Part shown: in pieces, positions 54,646 to 63,914 of the stretch
Layout: each line of letters starts with the position of its first letter
How positions within the stretch are numbered: position 1 is the stretch's first letter
Source of the DNA: Acidobacteriaceae bacterium
Lineage (GTDB): Bacteria > Acidobacteriota > Terriglobia > Terriglobales > Acidobacteriaceae
Direction: 5' to 3'
DNA: 64,000 nt
NCBI GenBank assembly: GCA_025462885.1
Contig: JAOAPN010000013.1
Coordinates: forward strand, 434,001-498,000
Notes under the pieces: generated by a model
Database searches by the model: none
The model's input: only the letters and a program-made list of their open reading frames with translations
Told to the model about the DNA's origin: nothing
Program-made: the position numbers and the translations under genes

Positions 54646-55275
54646 TTGAACCTGGAGCCAAAGATACGAGTGATGACGGTTGACGACCATCCGATCGCGT
54701 TGGGTGGAATCGCCTACGCCTTACAAGATGAGCGGGATATCGAGATAGTCACTGAAGGCGGCTCCGGGACCGAAGCGATTCAACTCTATCCTCAGCAGAG
54801 ACCGGACGTTACGCTGATCGACCTGCGTCTGCCAGATATGAGCGGTATCGCCGCGATGGAAGAGATACTGAAGTCATTCCCGGATGGGAAGTTCATCATC
54901 TTGACAACGTACCATGGCGATGTGCCCGCAAAGAGGGCGTACCGTGCCGGCGCCCTGGGGTACCTTTTCAAGAGCATGTTGAGCAGAGATCTCGTGCAGA
55001 CCATTCGACGGGTTCACTCCGGAGAGCGCGTGGTCCTTCCAGAAGTCGCCGAGAGCATCGAGCACTATGCATCTGCTACAGACCTCACGGATCGAGAGAC
55101 CGCGGTGCTTCGGCTTGTCGCCGCGGGAAACTCCAATAAAGTCGTCGCTGCCCAACTCAACGTTTCGGCCGAGACGGTCAAGGGACACATGAAGCTCATC
55201 CTGGGGAAACTTGGAGCGGGTGACCGCACTCATGCCGTAACAATCGCCCAGCAAAGGGGCTTTCTCGCCGAATAG
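54646..55275 (+). CDS. NarL/FixJ family response regulator (orphan)
   Basis: A 209-residue two-domain regulator. The receiver has VDDHPIALGG, phosphoacceptor Asp in VTLIDLRLPDMSG, a Thr in FIILTTYHGD and Lys in ALGYLFKSML. The LuxR-type HTH at the end reads LTDRETAVLRLVAAGNSNKVVAAQLNVSAET (split here only for length) with VKGHMKLILGKLGA. The start is TTG at 54646 because GAGGAGGT lies 6 bases upstream; an ATG at 54673 would cut into the first strand. No kinase is encoded nearby. It is convergent with the nitrilase. Confidence 0.93.
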   Translation: MNLEPKIRVMTVDDHPIALGGIAYALQDERDIEIVTEGGSGTEAIQLYPQQRPDVTLIDLRLPDMSGIAAMEEILKSFPDGKFIILTTYHGDVPAKRAYRAGALGYLFKSMLSRDLVQTIRRVHSGERVVLPEVAESIEHYASATDLTDRETAVLRLVAAGNSNKVVAAQLNVSAETVKGHMKLILGKLGAGDRTHAVTIAQQRGFLAE

Positions 55276-55384
55276 CCAATCTCGTGTTTCCTGCAAAACC
55301 AGGTCGGGTGTTCACAGAGATGCGCGGCCAATTTACACCACGTATGTCTGCAAACACCTAGCCCGTACCTCGGTATAAAGCTGA

Positions 55385-56359
55385 TCAGCTTACAATCTCA
55401 AACTCTTCGGTTGCGATCGAAATGGGTTGTGTCCTTCGCTCGTGTACATGGGCAGCAGGGGTGCGGTTAATCAAAAGACTGAGTAGTTCTGGACGGCTGT
55501 AATGACCGACAGCGTCCATCAATCGCTTACGTTTGTCGATCAACTGAAAATCCAGGTCGGCAATGACCACACCTTCACCGGAGCGCAGGGGTTCGCCCAG
55601 CAATTCGCCGTCTGGTGTAACAATCGCCGTGAAGCATCCACTCGAGATTGGTTCGAGCTCGCAACCGGTGTCCTTCATAATCTGGGCTTGTTGATCGGCG
55701 TCCAACCAAGCAGTCGCGTTTACGACAAAACAGGCGGATTCGAGCGCGTGCTGGCGAATATTGACCTGTATCTGCTCGGAGAAGAGATCGCCGGCGAAGG
55801 AACCGGGGTACATCCCCGCGTGAATCTGTTCTCCATCAGCGATCAACGCATACCGGGCCAGGGGGTTGTAGTGTTCCCAGCATGCGAGCGAGCCGATGCG
55901 CCCAACGGCGGTGTCGACAGCACGCAAGCCGGAGCCATCACCCTGTCCCCAAACCATGCGCTCGTGGTAGGTCGGTGATATCTTCCGACGATGCTGAACC
56001 AGGCGGCCGTCGGCGTCGAACAGCAATTGTGTGTTGTAGATCGTGCCGCCATCGCGCTCGTTGACGCCAATCGACGCGACCATTCTTGCTTGTTTGCAAG
56101 CTTCGCCGATGGCTTCGGTCGTTGCCGATGGGACGATGACCGATTGTTCGAGCAGTTTGTAGTGTTCTCTGCCCATCTTGTAAGGAGACTGGACGAAGGA
56201 GAAGTAAGGGTAGTTCGGCACCACCGTTTCGGGAAAGACGGCGTACTGCACGCCTTGGCGACCAAGGTCAATGATCTGTTTGCAGATTTTGTCTACGGTG
56301 CCATCGCGACTATAAAGGACGGGGCTTAACTGCACGGCTGCTGCTTTGATGATCCTCAT
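55385..56359 (-). CDS. nitrilase (carbon-nitrogen hydrolase superfamily)
   Basis: A 324-residue enzyme converting a nitrile to the acid and ammonia. The catalytic triad is visible: Glu in [13 protein letters not shown], Lys in [15 protein letters not shown] and the nucleophile Cys in [18 protein letters not shown]. The preserved WEHYNPL block is specific for true nitrilases rather than amidases. The start is ATG at 56359, because GAGGA lies 7 bases upstream; a GTG five codons earlier also reads in frame. Normal length. It may detoxify or assimilate plant nitriles; neighbouring genes do not reveal the substrate. Confidence 0.94.
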   Translation of the reverse strand: MRIIKAAAVQLSPVLYSRDGTVDKICKQIIDLGRQGVQYAVFPETVVPNYPYFSFVQSPYKMGREHYKLLEQSVIVPSATTEAIGEACKQARMVASIGVNERDGGTIYNTQLLFDADGRLVQHRRKISPTYHERMVWGQGDGSGLRAVDTAVGRIGSLACWEHYNPLARYALIADGEQIHAGMYPGSFAGDLFSEQIQVNIRQHALESACFVVNATAWLDADQQAQIMKDTGCELEPISSGCFTAIVTPDGELLGEPLRSGEGVVIADLDFQLIDKRKRLMDAVGHYSRPELLSLLINRTPAAHVHERRTQPISIATEEFEIVS

Positions 56360-56821
56360 TGTCGGTATCCTCACTCAATACTGGTTGAAACAACATTGTT
56401 AAATCCGCCCGCAGCTAAATGATGGGGTAACTCCCTTGTTAGGTGAGCGCCGCGGAATCCTGTCGAGATGGGTTAGCTGCCAAGCGGATCGATCACATGC
56501 ACACGATGGGCCGACTCAGCATCGATCATGTCCGTCCATGCCCTTCACCCATCGAGACTAGGAGCAATCGAGTTCAAAGTCTTCACTGAAAAGCGCACAT
56601 TTTGATCAGAATGGCTGAATACCATGCGGAGTCATCGGCACAGCGTGGCCGCTGCAGGATTGGGCACAGAATGCCAAATGAGAGTCTTTTCAACAAAGAG
56701 ATCTTTCTGTGGTTTCCGTAGTGTCAAAGACGATGACGTGGTCGGATGACTTTCGGTCGCTTGCTGAGGCCTCCTCAGGTGTGCGCTTCGGAGCATCGGT
56801 CGGAACCAGACGGAGGCCCCA
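56360..56821. other. divergent intergenic region with a duplicated segment
   Basis: About 460 bases between nitrilase (minus) and a small secreted protein (plus). Positions 56575-56760 correspond to 58923-59108 with equal spacing of conserved blocks. No gene is supported in the segment. Confidence 0.6.
56575..56760 (+). repeat. diverged intergenic duplication, copy 1
   Basis: Blocks AAAGTCTTC, AAAAGCGCAC, TTTTGATC, GAATGCCAAA and GTAGTGTC recur in copy 2 with near-identical wording. The distance from the first CAAAG to GTAGTGTC is 143 bases in both copies. It lies upstream of the secreted dimeric-barrel gene. Confidence 0.6.
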
Positions 56822-57232
56822 ATGTTGAAGTTCTTCCGCAATATCGCAGTCATTGCTGCGCTGCTTCCTCTCCCATCCTTCGCCCAATCTCCCGCCACAA
56901 TAGCGCAAGCTCCTGTGCCCACGACTCACATTCTTGCCATTGGTCATTTCACGAGGCCTCTCACGTTGCAAGAGAAGAACTCGATCCTGCCGCGTGAGGT
57001 GCCGGATACACTGCGCCTCATCTTGGCCGGAAAGATCGATCAAGGCTGGGTTCGCCAGGATCACGACGGCATCATCTTCCTGATGAACGTCACGACTGTC
57101 GAAGAGGCGCATGCACTGCTCGAGAAGCTTCCGCTCGGCCAGGCAAAGCTCATGGAGTTTGAGCTCCTGCCCGTCGGCCCATTGGGGCCGCTTCGGATTC
57201 TGCTAACCGACACACCGCCCGCGACGAAGTAG
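56822..57232 (+). CDS. secreted dimeric alpha/beta-barrel protein, paralogue 1
   Basis: A 136-residue protein with a signal peptide (FRNIAVIAALLPLPSFAQ). The mature domain (THILAIGHFTRPLTLQEKNS through LMEFELLPVGPLGPLRILL) matches the small ferredoxin-like dimeric barrels related to YciI and muconolactone isomerase. It is clearly homologous to the next gene, sharing EVPxTL, GKxDQxW, the EEAxALLxxLPLGQA block and FExxPxGxL. Differences are the signal peptide here and none in the paralogue, so the copies act in different compartments. Activity is unknown. Confidence 0.8.
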   Translation: MLKFFRNIAVIAALLPLPSFAQSPATIAQAPVPTTHILAIGHFTRPLTLQEKNSILPREVPDTLRLILAGKIDQGWVRQDHDGIIFLMNVTTVEEAHALLEKLPLGQAKLMEFELLPVGPLGPLRILLTDTPPATK

Positions 57233-57355
57233 ATTTCAGCGCGTGTGAGGTCGGTTGGTTCTTCGGGACTGCGAGTGATTGGTGCTAGTCCCGACAACTG
57301 TGTAACAGAAGACTCCTGCATTTCTGTATTCGTCCACATCCCTAAGGAGGGTCAG

Positions 57356-57682
57356 ATGTCTGCTTCCAACAAATCGAAATACCTGGCGATTGGTACTTTC
57401 GCCGCAGGCGCCACTCCCGAACAAATCAACCCATTCATGTCGAAGGAAGTTCCAGCCACGTTGAAGATATACGTCGATGGCAAGATGGACCAGTTCTGGC
57501 TTCGCCATGACGGTAAGGGCGTCGTATTCGTCATGACCACCGAGACTCTTGAAGAGGCAGACGCCTTGCTCAAGGCACTCCCGCTGGGGCAGGCTGGCCT
57601 GTTGCATTTTGAATTCATCCCGATCGGGACTCTCACGGCATTTGGGATTCTCACGGGCGAGAGTTTTTCTGTCGGCAAGTAG
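57356..57682 (+). CDS. cytoplasmic dimeric alpha/beta-barrel protein, paralogue 2
   Basis: A 108-residue protein beginning SASNKSKYLAIGTFAAGATP without a signal peptide, paralogous to the gene 124 bases upstream. Conserved blocks are KEVPATLKIYVDGKMDQFW, TLEEADALLKALPLGQAG and LHFEFIPIGTLTAFGIL. ATG 57356 has AAGGAGGG 7 bases upstream, and the frame is open to 57245 without a site. The strong hairpin at 57701 ends the transcript. It may be a small-molecule isomerase or binding protein. Confidence 0.85.
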   Translation: MSASNKSKYLAIGTFAAGATPEQINPFMSKEVPATLKIYVDGKMDQFWLRHDGKGVVFVMTTETLEEADALLKALPLGQAGLLHFEFIPIGTLTAFGILTGESFSVGK

Positions 57683-57700
57683 GCCGCAGAGCTTAACGAT

Positions 57701-57741
57701 GATCGCAGTCGTCTCTCTTGCACAGGGAGACGACTGCGATC
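57701..57741 (+). terminator. strong hairpin after the barrel-protein pair
   Basis: GATCGCAGTCGTCTCTC (57701-57717) and GGGAGACGACTGCGATC (57725-57741) pair over 17 bp with one G-T pair, around the loop TTGCACA. It stands 18 bases after the stop at 57682. No T-tract follows, but the stem is long and GC-rich. Confidence 0.65.
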
Positions 57742-57892
57742 TGCCGCTGCAAGGTCGAGACACGAATCGTTGTGATGAACAGTCCGCCAGAGATTTTCAG
57801 GTATTGTGCTGACCTTTGTCGAAGGTGGTCGCCATGTCTGGTTCTGCCCACTGATCGGCCGCGATGAGAAACGCTACCGGAGTGGATCACGA

Positions 57893-58801
57893 TTAGAGAT
57901 CGGTCAGAAGATAGCGTCCAACCTCTTCAGGAAGATCGAGCTGTGGCCAATGACCGGCATCCAGAACGTGCAGCGACGCTCCTTTGATATGTGCTGCGAG
58001 ATCCTCAGCAACACCTGTGTCGAGGTATGCGTCGCCCTTACCCCAGATAATCGTGGTCGGAAAAGTGAGTTCTTTCAACTGTGGTAGATGCTTGTTGTTG
58101 AGTTGGATCTGCGCACGGACGCTTATGGCAAGCGCGGCGAAGGCAGGTCCCGCGCTCGGCTGCTGGGCGAAGTTGTCGTTTATAAGGGGCGCCAGCACAG
58201 ATTCAACAGTGTCTATCTGAGCTTGCGAGGCGTCAATCTTGAACCGGCTCTGCTGGAAGGTTAGAAGGAAGGCCATCTGCTTCGGATCTGTCGCAATCGC
58301 TATGGCGAGCGCTCTCAAGTCGGGAACGGCAAAGAGCTCAACCAGCTCTGGAAGCCGGAGCATAGGCGCATCCCCGTAGAAGGTATTAAGAAGGCATAGC
58401 TTACTTACGCGCTGTGGATTGGATAGGACGTAGTCAATTGCCGCGAATCCGCCGGCATCGTGGCCGACGGGCACGATTTGACCGAGCTTCAGGAACTCAA
58501 CTACTGCCTCCAGATCGCCGAGTTGCTGTTCGAAGGTGTAGTTGTAGCCCGTTGGCTTATCCGATGCGCCGAAGCCCAGGAAGTCGAAAGCGACTACATG
58601 ACGCCCCGCGCCGACCAGGATCGGAATCAGTCGATCGTAGATGTGAAGGTTGTCGGGAAATCCATGCATCAGCACAAAAGTAGGTCCCACGCCGGGATAC
58701 TCCCGCACGTAGAGTTTGCTTCCGTCTCTAGGAACCCGATGTTCTACAAACGATGATGTGGGTTGCAAACCTGGGTCTTGGAGCAAGCTATTCTCTGTCA
58801 T
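57893..58801 (-). CDS. epoxide-hydrolase/haloalkane-dehalogenase-like alpha/beta-hydrolase
   Basis: A 302-residue protein. The nucleophile elbow is VGHDAGGFAAIDY, so the nucleophile is Asp, not Ser, as in epoxide hydrolases and haloalkane dehalogenases. The oxyanion motif HGFPDNLHIYD, the later acid in WGKGDAYLD and His in LDAGHWPQLD complete the site. The two cap-domain tyrosines of epoxide hydrolases are not pinned down here. It is divergent from the MFS gene, with the second copy of the duplicated segment between them. The substrate is unknown. Confidence 0.9.
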   Translation of the reverse strand: MTENSLLQDPGLQPTSSFVEHRVPRDGSKLYVREYPGVGPTFVLMHGFPDNLHIYDRLIPILVGAGRHVVAFDFLGFGASDKPTGYNYTFEQQLGDLEAVVEFLKLGQIVPVGHDAGGFAAIDYVLSNPQRVSKLCLLNTFYGDAPMLRLPELVELFAVPDLRALAIAIATDPKQMAFLLTFQQSRFKIDASQAQIDTVESVLAPLINDNFAQQPSAGPAFAALAISVRAQIQLNNKHLPQLKELTFPTTIIWGKGDAYLDTGVAEDLAAHIKGASLHVLDAGHWPQLDLPEEVGRYLLTDL

Positions 58802-58922
58802 ATATTCCTCAAGGTGAGCACAGGACTCGGACTACTTTGTGATCGTGCGAAAGTGACGGCGGCTTTGCGGAGATCCTGCCGTCCGGTAATGCTTGCCACT
58901 TGACGATAAGAGTCGCCGCGGC

Positions 58923-59108
58923 CAAAGTCTTCCCAGAAAAGCGCACGTTTTGATCGGAAAGACTCAATACCTCTCGGACATCGTCCCTGTGTTCTGCGTT
59001 TTGTTTTGGGGCGCGAAATGCGAAACGACGGTTTCTTTGCCAAAGATGCGTCCTGGCAGGCGCTCGTAGTGTCGAATGATGACACAGTCGGATCACGTTC
59101 GGCTGCTT
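58923..59108 (+). repeat. diverged intergenic duplication, copy 2
   Basis: Matches 56575-56760 at conserved spacing. Its end reaches into the first codons of the MFS gene (starts 59076), so the annotated MFS N-terminus may be derived from this element. Read on the minus strand both copies contain SDQNVRFS, which hints that the ancestor could have been coding. Confidence 0.55.
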
Positions 59109-60689
59109 ACCCCTGGTGATTCCTCACAACATCGGGTCAGCCGCGCTGCCACCGTCGCTGCGCTGACGTTGGCCAGCGCGGCGGAGACGTGGACCACATC
59201 CGGCGTGAGCCTTACGCTGACAGATTTGACGGGAACTCTTAGTGCTTCCTCCGATGAAGCGAGTTGGGCTCTCACCGTCTACATGTCTGCGTTCGCGGTT
59301 TCGGTCGCGTTGTCACACCGTCTCTCAGTGAGATTCGGCAATCGGCGCTATCTGGGCCTATGCGCGGCTCTTTATGCGCTGTCGTCCATAGGATGCGCCC
59401 TTAGTCCAAGTCTCGCCATGTTTTTGCTCTTTCGGGCGATAGCGGGCTTCGCAGGAGGTGTGTTCCTGGTTCGCGCCTTCGTCTTCTTCACCCAACAGTT
59501 TGAGCCCTCAGTTCGGGCGAAGCCGCTGATCGGCTACGCAATTGTTTACTTCTTTCTCGGTCGGTTCTTATCCCCGATCGTTTGCGGTTGGCTGGCAGAC
59601 ATCGCTTCATGGAGACTGCTGTTTGTTCTCCCAGCCATTCTGATGCTCATTGCCGCATTCCTGTTTTTCCGCTACTCGGCTGATCACTGGATGGAGGAAG
59701 ATGCCCGCAAGCCTCTGGACTACGCCGGCATTGTGCTTCTTGTCCTCGGGGCGGCGTGCCTGCAAACGGTGTTGAGCCGCGGAGAAGTGGATGGCTGGTT
59801 CGATTCGCCCGTGCTTCTCGCGATTACTTTGGCAGGCTTAGGGGGCAATGCCTTATTTGTCTTATGGCAGCTCTCTCCTCGCAATCAATATCCTCTGCTT
59901 GATCTCTTTGTCCTACGACATTCGACAGCTCGCGCCGCTGCCGTACTCGGCTTCTTGATTGGCATCTTGCTCGCTGGAAGCCTGTATGTAATCCCGCAGT
60001 ACTTGCGGAGCATCGAGACTCACTCAGCGCTCCAAACTGGTGTGCTCCTCAGTATCGGGGGAGCAGCGGCGGTGTTGGTGCTCTGCGGCTTCCGCCCAGT
60101 TGTTGTCCTGTTTGCAAAGATTGGTGGCGGGAGCGTCCTTCTATTCTCCTTGTTCGTGGAAATAGCCTCTCAACTGCTCTTCGCGCACTACCTGACGTCG
60201 GACACTCCTGATCGATTTCTGTGGCTTCCCCTGGCGTTGAATGGTGTATTTATCGCTCTTTCAGTGCCCACTCTGGGAATCGTCGCATTCGCGGGCATCA
60301 AGAACGATCAAGCCTCGAACGCGCGGGCGATGTATTACGGATGTCGGCAGTTCGGCGCCTCCATAGGCATTACCTGTGCGGCGGTTCTCATAGACCGACG
60401 AATGTCTCTGCATTCCTCGCGCCTCCTGGATGCCTTCGCAAATCGGGATGGTTCCATTCTCGGCACAGCGGCGATCATGACCGATAGGGCGCTTGCGGGA
60501 GCGGTTCGCAGGCAGAGTTCCGTGCTGAGCTACGCGGACGTGTTCTACGCGATGACGGCGGTAGCGGTTATCACCCTGTTCTTCGTGCCGCTTCTCCCTT
60601 CACTCTCTGGCGCGGCCCCTCCCAAGAAGCACTTCGAGGAACCTGCCGCAGACCCCTTACCAAATAATCCTTTGGGAGCCACCAAGTGA
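59076..60689 (+). CDS. MFS drug transporter, DHA2 (EmrB/QacA) family
   Basis: A 537-residue inner-membrane exporter with about 14 hydrophobic segments. Early motifs are the first helix region (AALTLASAAETWTTSGVSL), the motif after helix 2 (LSHRLSVRFGNRRYLGL, a motif-A variant), and the motif C region in VYFFLGRFLSPIVCGWLADI. It is the pump of a tripartite efflux system: the TolC gene starts on its stop codon and the HlyD gene on the TolC stop. The N-terminal 15 residues are uncertain. The substrate may be a toxic organic; regulators are encoded nearby but not adjacent. Confidence 0.92.
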   Translation: MMTQSDHVRLLTPGDSSQHRVSRAATVAALTLASAAETWTTSGVSLTLTDLTGTLSASSDEASWALTVYMSAFAVSVALSHRLSVRFGNRRYLGLCAALYALSSIGCALSPSLAMFLLFRAIAGFAGGVFLVRAFVFFTQQFEPSVRAKPLIGYAIVYFFLGRFLSPIVCGWLADIASWRLLFVLPAILMLIAAFLFFRYSADHWMEEDARKPLDYAGIVLLVLGAACLQTVLSRGEVDGWFDSPVLLAITLAGLGGNALFVLWQLSPRNQYPLLDLFVLRHSTARAAAVLGFLIGILLAGSLYVIPQYLRSIETHSALQTGVLLSIGGAAAVLVLCGFRPVVVLFAKIGGGSVLLFSLFVEIASQLLFAHYLTSDTPDRFLWLPLALNGVFIALSVPTLGIVAFAGIKNDQASNARAMYYGCRQFGASIGITCAAVLIDRRMSLHSSRLLDAFANRDGSILGTAAIMTDRALAGAVRRQSSVLSYADVFYAMTAVAVITLFFVPLLPSLSGAAPPKKHFEEPAADPLPNNPLGATK

Positions 60690-62176
60690 AATGCAAACAG
60701 CGGTCTCCAACCGCACGGCACTACGTGTTTCTTTTCGCGCTTCTCGTCACGACATCCAGTGGCGCACAAAGTACAGGCAACACCAGTCCAGCGACAAACT
60801 CCGTCAATACGCCGCGGCCCTTTGACCCTGGTCAGAACACAACGAATCCAAGTGCGTTTGCTGTTCAGACACAGAACCCTTTTCTCGGGAGCGTCCCAAC
60901 CGGTGCTCTCGTTCCGGGGATTATGCCACTTTCTCTACGGGCGGCTGTCGACATGGCTCTCCATGCCAACCTTGGATACATCGACTCCGAACAGGAGCAC
61001 GCGCAATCGAGAGCTGCCAGAATTCGGGCCCTTTCATTATTGCTTCCGCAACTCGCGATTGAATCGACCGAAGAGTACAGGAATCTCGTCATGGATAGCC
61101 TGGGAACCCCAAAACTTGGCGTGCCTCACGTCGTTCAAGGTTTCAATTATCAAACGGCACACGTATCGCTTCACCAGGATGTCCTGGACGTTCATGCCAT
61201 GTACGACGTCCGGGCGGCAAAGAGCGAGCAGGACGCCAGTCAAGCGTCGATGGCGGATGCGAGAAACATTGTGGTGCTCGCTTCCGTCAGTTCCTACCTG
61301 TTGGTCGCTGCCAGTCAGACGCGCCTCGAAACGGCTAAGGCGCAGTTTGCAACGGCAACGACGACAGACTCACTTCTTCGAAATAGAGTAAGTCACGAGC
61401 TCTCGCCCGAAATTGATGAGATACGCGCCCATGTGGCCATGCGCTCGGCAGAGCTACGGGTGACGATTGCTGCGACAGTTCTCCAGAAGGACAAACTCGC
61501 CCTGACACGCATCATCGGTTTGCCGATTGAGCAGCAGTTCATCTTGACGGACGAGCTGACGTACAAGGAATCCCCTGCAAGCCCTCTGCCGGAACTTCTC
61601 ATTCAGGCGGTAGATATGAGGCAGGATCTGAAGGCGGCCAAAACCCGTCTCGACTCGGCAGAGCAGGCCGTGAAGGCTCAACAGGCCCAACGCCTGCCCA
61701 CAGTGGATATACGGGCGAATGCGGGCGAGACCGGCATCACCTACGGCCATCCCATTCGAGACTACGAAGTCGAAGGCAGAATCTCGCTCCCCATATTCAC
61801 TGGAAGGCGTATTGAATCTGACATCCTCAACGCCAAGGCACTACTTGCTCGACGAAGAGCGGAGTTTGCCGACACACAGGGTAGAGCAGCCTTTGATGTG
61901 CGTAGCGCTCTGCTCGATCTTGCCGCAGCGAGTACAAGCGTTGAGGTCTCTCTGGAGAACCAGGCGCTCGCGAAGGAGGGCCTGCGACAGGCGAAGGATC
62001 GATTCGAAGTGGGCGTCTCGAACACAGTCGATCTGATTCAAGCGCAGCAGGCCGTAGCTGAGGCGGAGGACAATCGCATCGCGAGCGTTTATGCCCATCA
62101 GCTCGCTAAGCTCCTGCTCATTCGAGCAACCGGAACAGCCGAACAGGACTACATCAACTACCTTGGAGTGCGCTAA
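60686..62176 (+). CDS. TolC family outer-membrane efflux protein
   Basis: A 496-residue outer-membrane channel. The N-terminus (signal HYVFLFALLVTTSSGAQ) is followed by a Thr/Ser/Asn-rich region, then SLRAAVDMALHANLGYIDSE (the conserved TolC repeat start) and a second repeat from about residue 260. GYGHPIRDYEVEGRISLPIF-like beta segments precede the paired coiled coil QAKDRFEVGVSNTVDLIQAQ. The start GTG at 60686 overlaps the MFS stop (GTGA). Translation coupling with the pump is likely. Confidence 0.93.
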   Translation: MKCKQRSPTARHYVFLFALLVTTSSGAQSTGNTSPATNSVNTPRPFDPGQNTTNPSAFAVQTQNPFLGSVPTGALVPGIMPLSLRAAVDMALHANLGYIDSEQEHAQSRAARIRALSLLLPQLAIESTEEYRNLVMDSLGTPKLGVPHVVQGFNYQTAHVSLHQDVLDVHAMYDVRAAKSEQDASQASMADARNIVVLASVSSYLLVAASQTRLETAKAQFATATTTDSLLRNRVSHELSPEIDEIRAHVAMRSAELRVTIAATVLQKDKLALTRIIGLPIEQQFILTDELTYKESPASPLPELLIQAVDMRQDLKAAKTRLDSAEQAVKAQQAQRLPTVDIRANAGETGITYGHPIRDYEVEGRISLPIFTGRRIESDILNAKALLARRRAEFADTQGRAAFDVRSALLDLAAASTSVEVSLENQALAKEGLRQAKDRFEVGVSNTVDLIQAQQAVAEAEDNRIASVYAHQLAKLLLIRATGTAEQDYINYLGVR

Positions 62177-63372
62177 TGTCCATGACGGAAACGCCCATCA
62201 CGACCAGAAACAAGTTCTTCATCGGCGGGTTGACTATCCTCGCGCTCATTCTCTGCTTTTTGGGATGGCATTTTGCGGTTCACCCCGGAGAAGTTCGTAC
62301 CGACGACGCACAAATTGATGGCCACGTTCATCCGATCAATACGCGGATTGGCGGGACGATCACCTGGGTAAACCCTGATGTCGAGGACACGCGCCTTGTG
62401 AAAGCCGGCGCAGTGCTCGCGCATCTTGATCCAAATGATTACCAGCCTGCGGTAGACCGTCTCGAGGGAGACGTCCAGGCTTCTGAGGCACAGCAGCGCA
62501 CCGCTGCGCTCAACGTGCCGATTACCTCCGCGGCGGCGATAAGCAGGTTGTCGTCAGCGCAGGCCGCCGTCGCAGATGCAGAGTCCGATCTAAAGGCAGC
62601 GACGTCCCAGAAGGCGGCGGCCGAGGCGGCTGTTGCGCAGGCGGCGGCCAGCTACCATCGCGCGGAGGCGGATCGTGTGCGTTATGCAGCGCTCGTGTCC
62701 ACCCATGAAATCTCACGCTCAGAGTACGACCAGTGGGCGACCGACTCAACGACGACTGAGGCCGTTCTGACGGCGGCTCAGGCCAACAGTGCTTCTGCTG
62801 AAGAGAAGATAGAGTCGGCTCATCAGAAGATCAAGGAACGCCAGAGCGATCTTCGTTCCGCTCAGACTGCGCCTGAGAGCATCGCGAGTGCGCGGGCTAA
62901 CGTACTGCGCGCCGTGGGCGAAACGAAGAAGTCACAGGCCGCGCTTCTGAACGCGCGCCTTGACCTGGGGTACACGAACCTGGTCGCGCCCGTGAGCGGG
63001 ATCGTTGGTCGAAAATCTATGGAGGCTGGGCAAAGAGTGGCGGCTGGTCAGCTCATGTTAACCATCGTGCCGCCGAACGATGTTTGGGTAATTGCGAACT
63101 TTCGGGAGACGCAACTGCATCACATGCGCGTCGGCCAGTCCGCGAAGATACACGTCGACTCCTTTGACCGGGATTTCGACGGCGAAGTGGAAAGTATCGG
63201 TGGCGCAACGGGCTCCAGGTACTCGATCGTGGCTCCGGACAACGCGACGGGAAACTACGTTAAAGTTGTGCAACGCATTCCTGTACGCCTTCGAATCGAT
63301 AATCCAGGATCTGGGAATTTGTTGCTGTTGCCAGGCATGTCGATCGAGGTTTCAGTGAGGGTCAAGAAGTGA
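62176..63372 (+). CDS. HlyD/EmrA family membrane fusion protein
   Basis: A 398-residue periplasmic adaptor. An N-terminal membrane helix (KFFIGGLTILALILCFLGWH) is followed by a lipoyl/beta-barrel segment (RTDDAQIDGHVHPINTRIGG), a long Ala/Gln/Ser-rich alpha-hairpin (about residues 90-260), and the returning lipoyl half LDLGYTNLVAPVSGIVGRKS. The distal beta-barrel ends in LLLPGMSIEVSVRVKK. ATG overlaps the TolC stop (TAATG). It links pump and channel. Confidence 0.94.
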   Translation: MSMTETPITTRNKFFIGGLTILALILCFLGWHFAVHPGEVRTDDAQIDGHVHPINTRIGGTITWVNPDVEDTRLVKAGAVLAHLDPNDYQPAVDRLEGDVQASEAQQRTAALNVPITSAAAISRLSSAQAAVADAESDLKAATSQKAAAEAAVAQAAASYHRAEADRVRYAALVSTHEISRSEYDQWATDSTTTEAVLTAAQANSASAEEKIESAHQKIKERQSDLRSAQTAPESIASARANVLRAVGETKKSQAALLNARLDLGYTNLVAPVSGIVGRKSMEAGQRVAAGQLMLTIVPPNDVWVIANFRETQLHHMRVGQSAKIHVDSFDRDFDGEVESIGGATGSRYSIVAPDNATGNYVKVVQRIPVRLRIDNPGSGNLLLLPGMSIEVSVRVKK

Positions 63373-63914
63373 CGGTCCGGATTCTTACATAGGGAGAAGA
63401 GCCGCTGGCACGGCTCCTGCGCAAGCCAATTGTAACGGGCTCTCTTGTGCTTCAGACCCGACGTACAAACATCACAAAGACCGCGCCCGCAAGCAGGAGC
63501 ATGCCCGCAAGCATAACTGAAACGAAGATCACGGCGGCACGCTCCTTTTCTGGGGTAGGAGGCGTAATCCCCACTGTCAAAATGAACGCCGTCGCAATTG
63601 CTCTAAATGGATTTACCACGCCCACCCCCTTCGACTTCACCTTTGCACAGAAAACAAGGATATGGGGTGGCAACACCGCTGTCTTAGCAAAATGCGCCTT
63701 CGTTTGTCTTTGTCGGGAACATTGTGGCGTCGCACCCCTTGCTGCCCAACGCACCAGGCGCCTTCGAATATAACCAGCAGTACTGCCAAAACTGGGGCGT
63801 ATTTGAAAAGCATTCAGAGAGCATGATCGTTAGTCTGGCGATGGATAGAAACGAAACTTTCACGGCCCGCATGCCAAGATCCCTCCAGAGTTCACGTACA
63901 TAACAAGGAGAACA
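63373..63914. other. gap after efflux operon
   Basis: About 540 bases between the HlyD stop and the partial DUF302 gene. A short minus-strand membrane frame (63452-63619) is the only possible gene. The rest holds no recognised element. Confidence 0.5.
63452..63619 (-). CDS. possible small single-helix membrane protein
   Basis: About 55 residues starting from GTG at 63619: MVNPFRAIATAFILTVGI, a charged stretch (PPTPEKERAA) and a second hydrophobic segment VIFVSVMLAGMLLLAGAVFV. The longer frame to 63754 adds a Cys/Arg-rich N-terminus that looks spurious. GGGGGTGGGC lies close upstream of the GTG. No family is recognised; it could be chance. Confidence 0.4.
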   Translation of the reverse strand: MVNPFRAIATAFILTVGITPPTPEKERAAVIFVSVMLAGMLLLAGAVFVMFVRRV

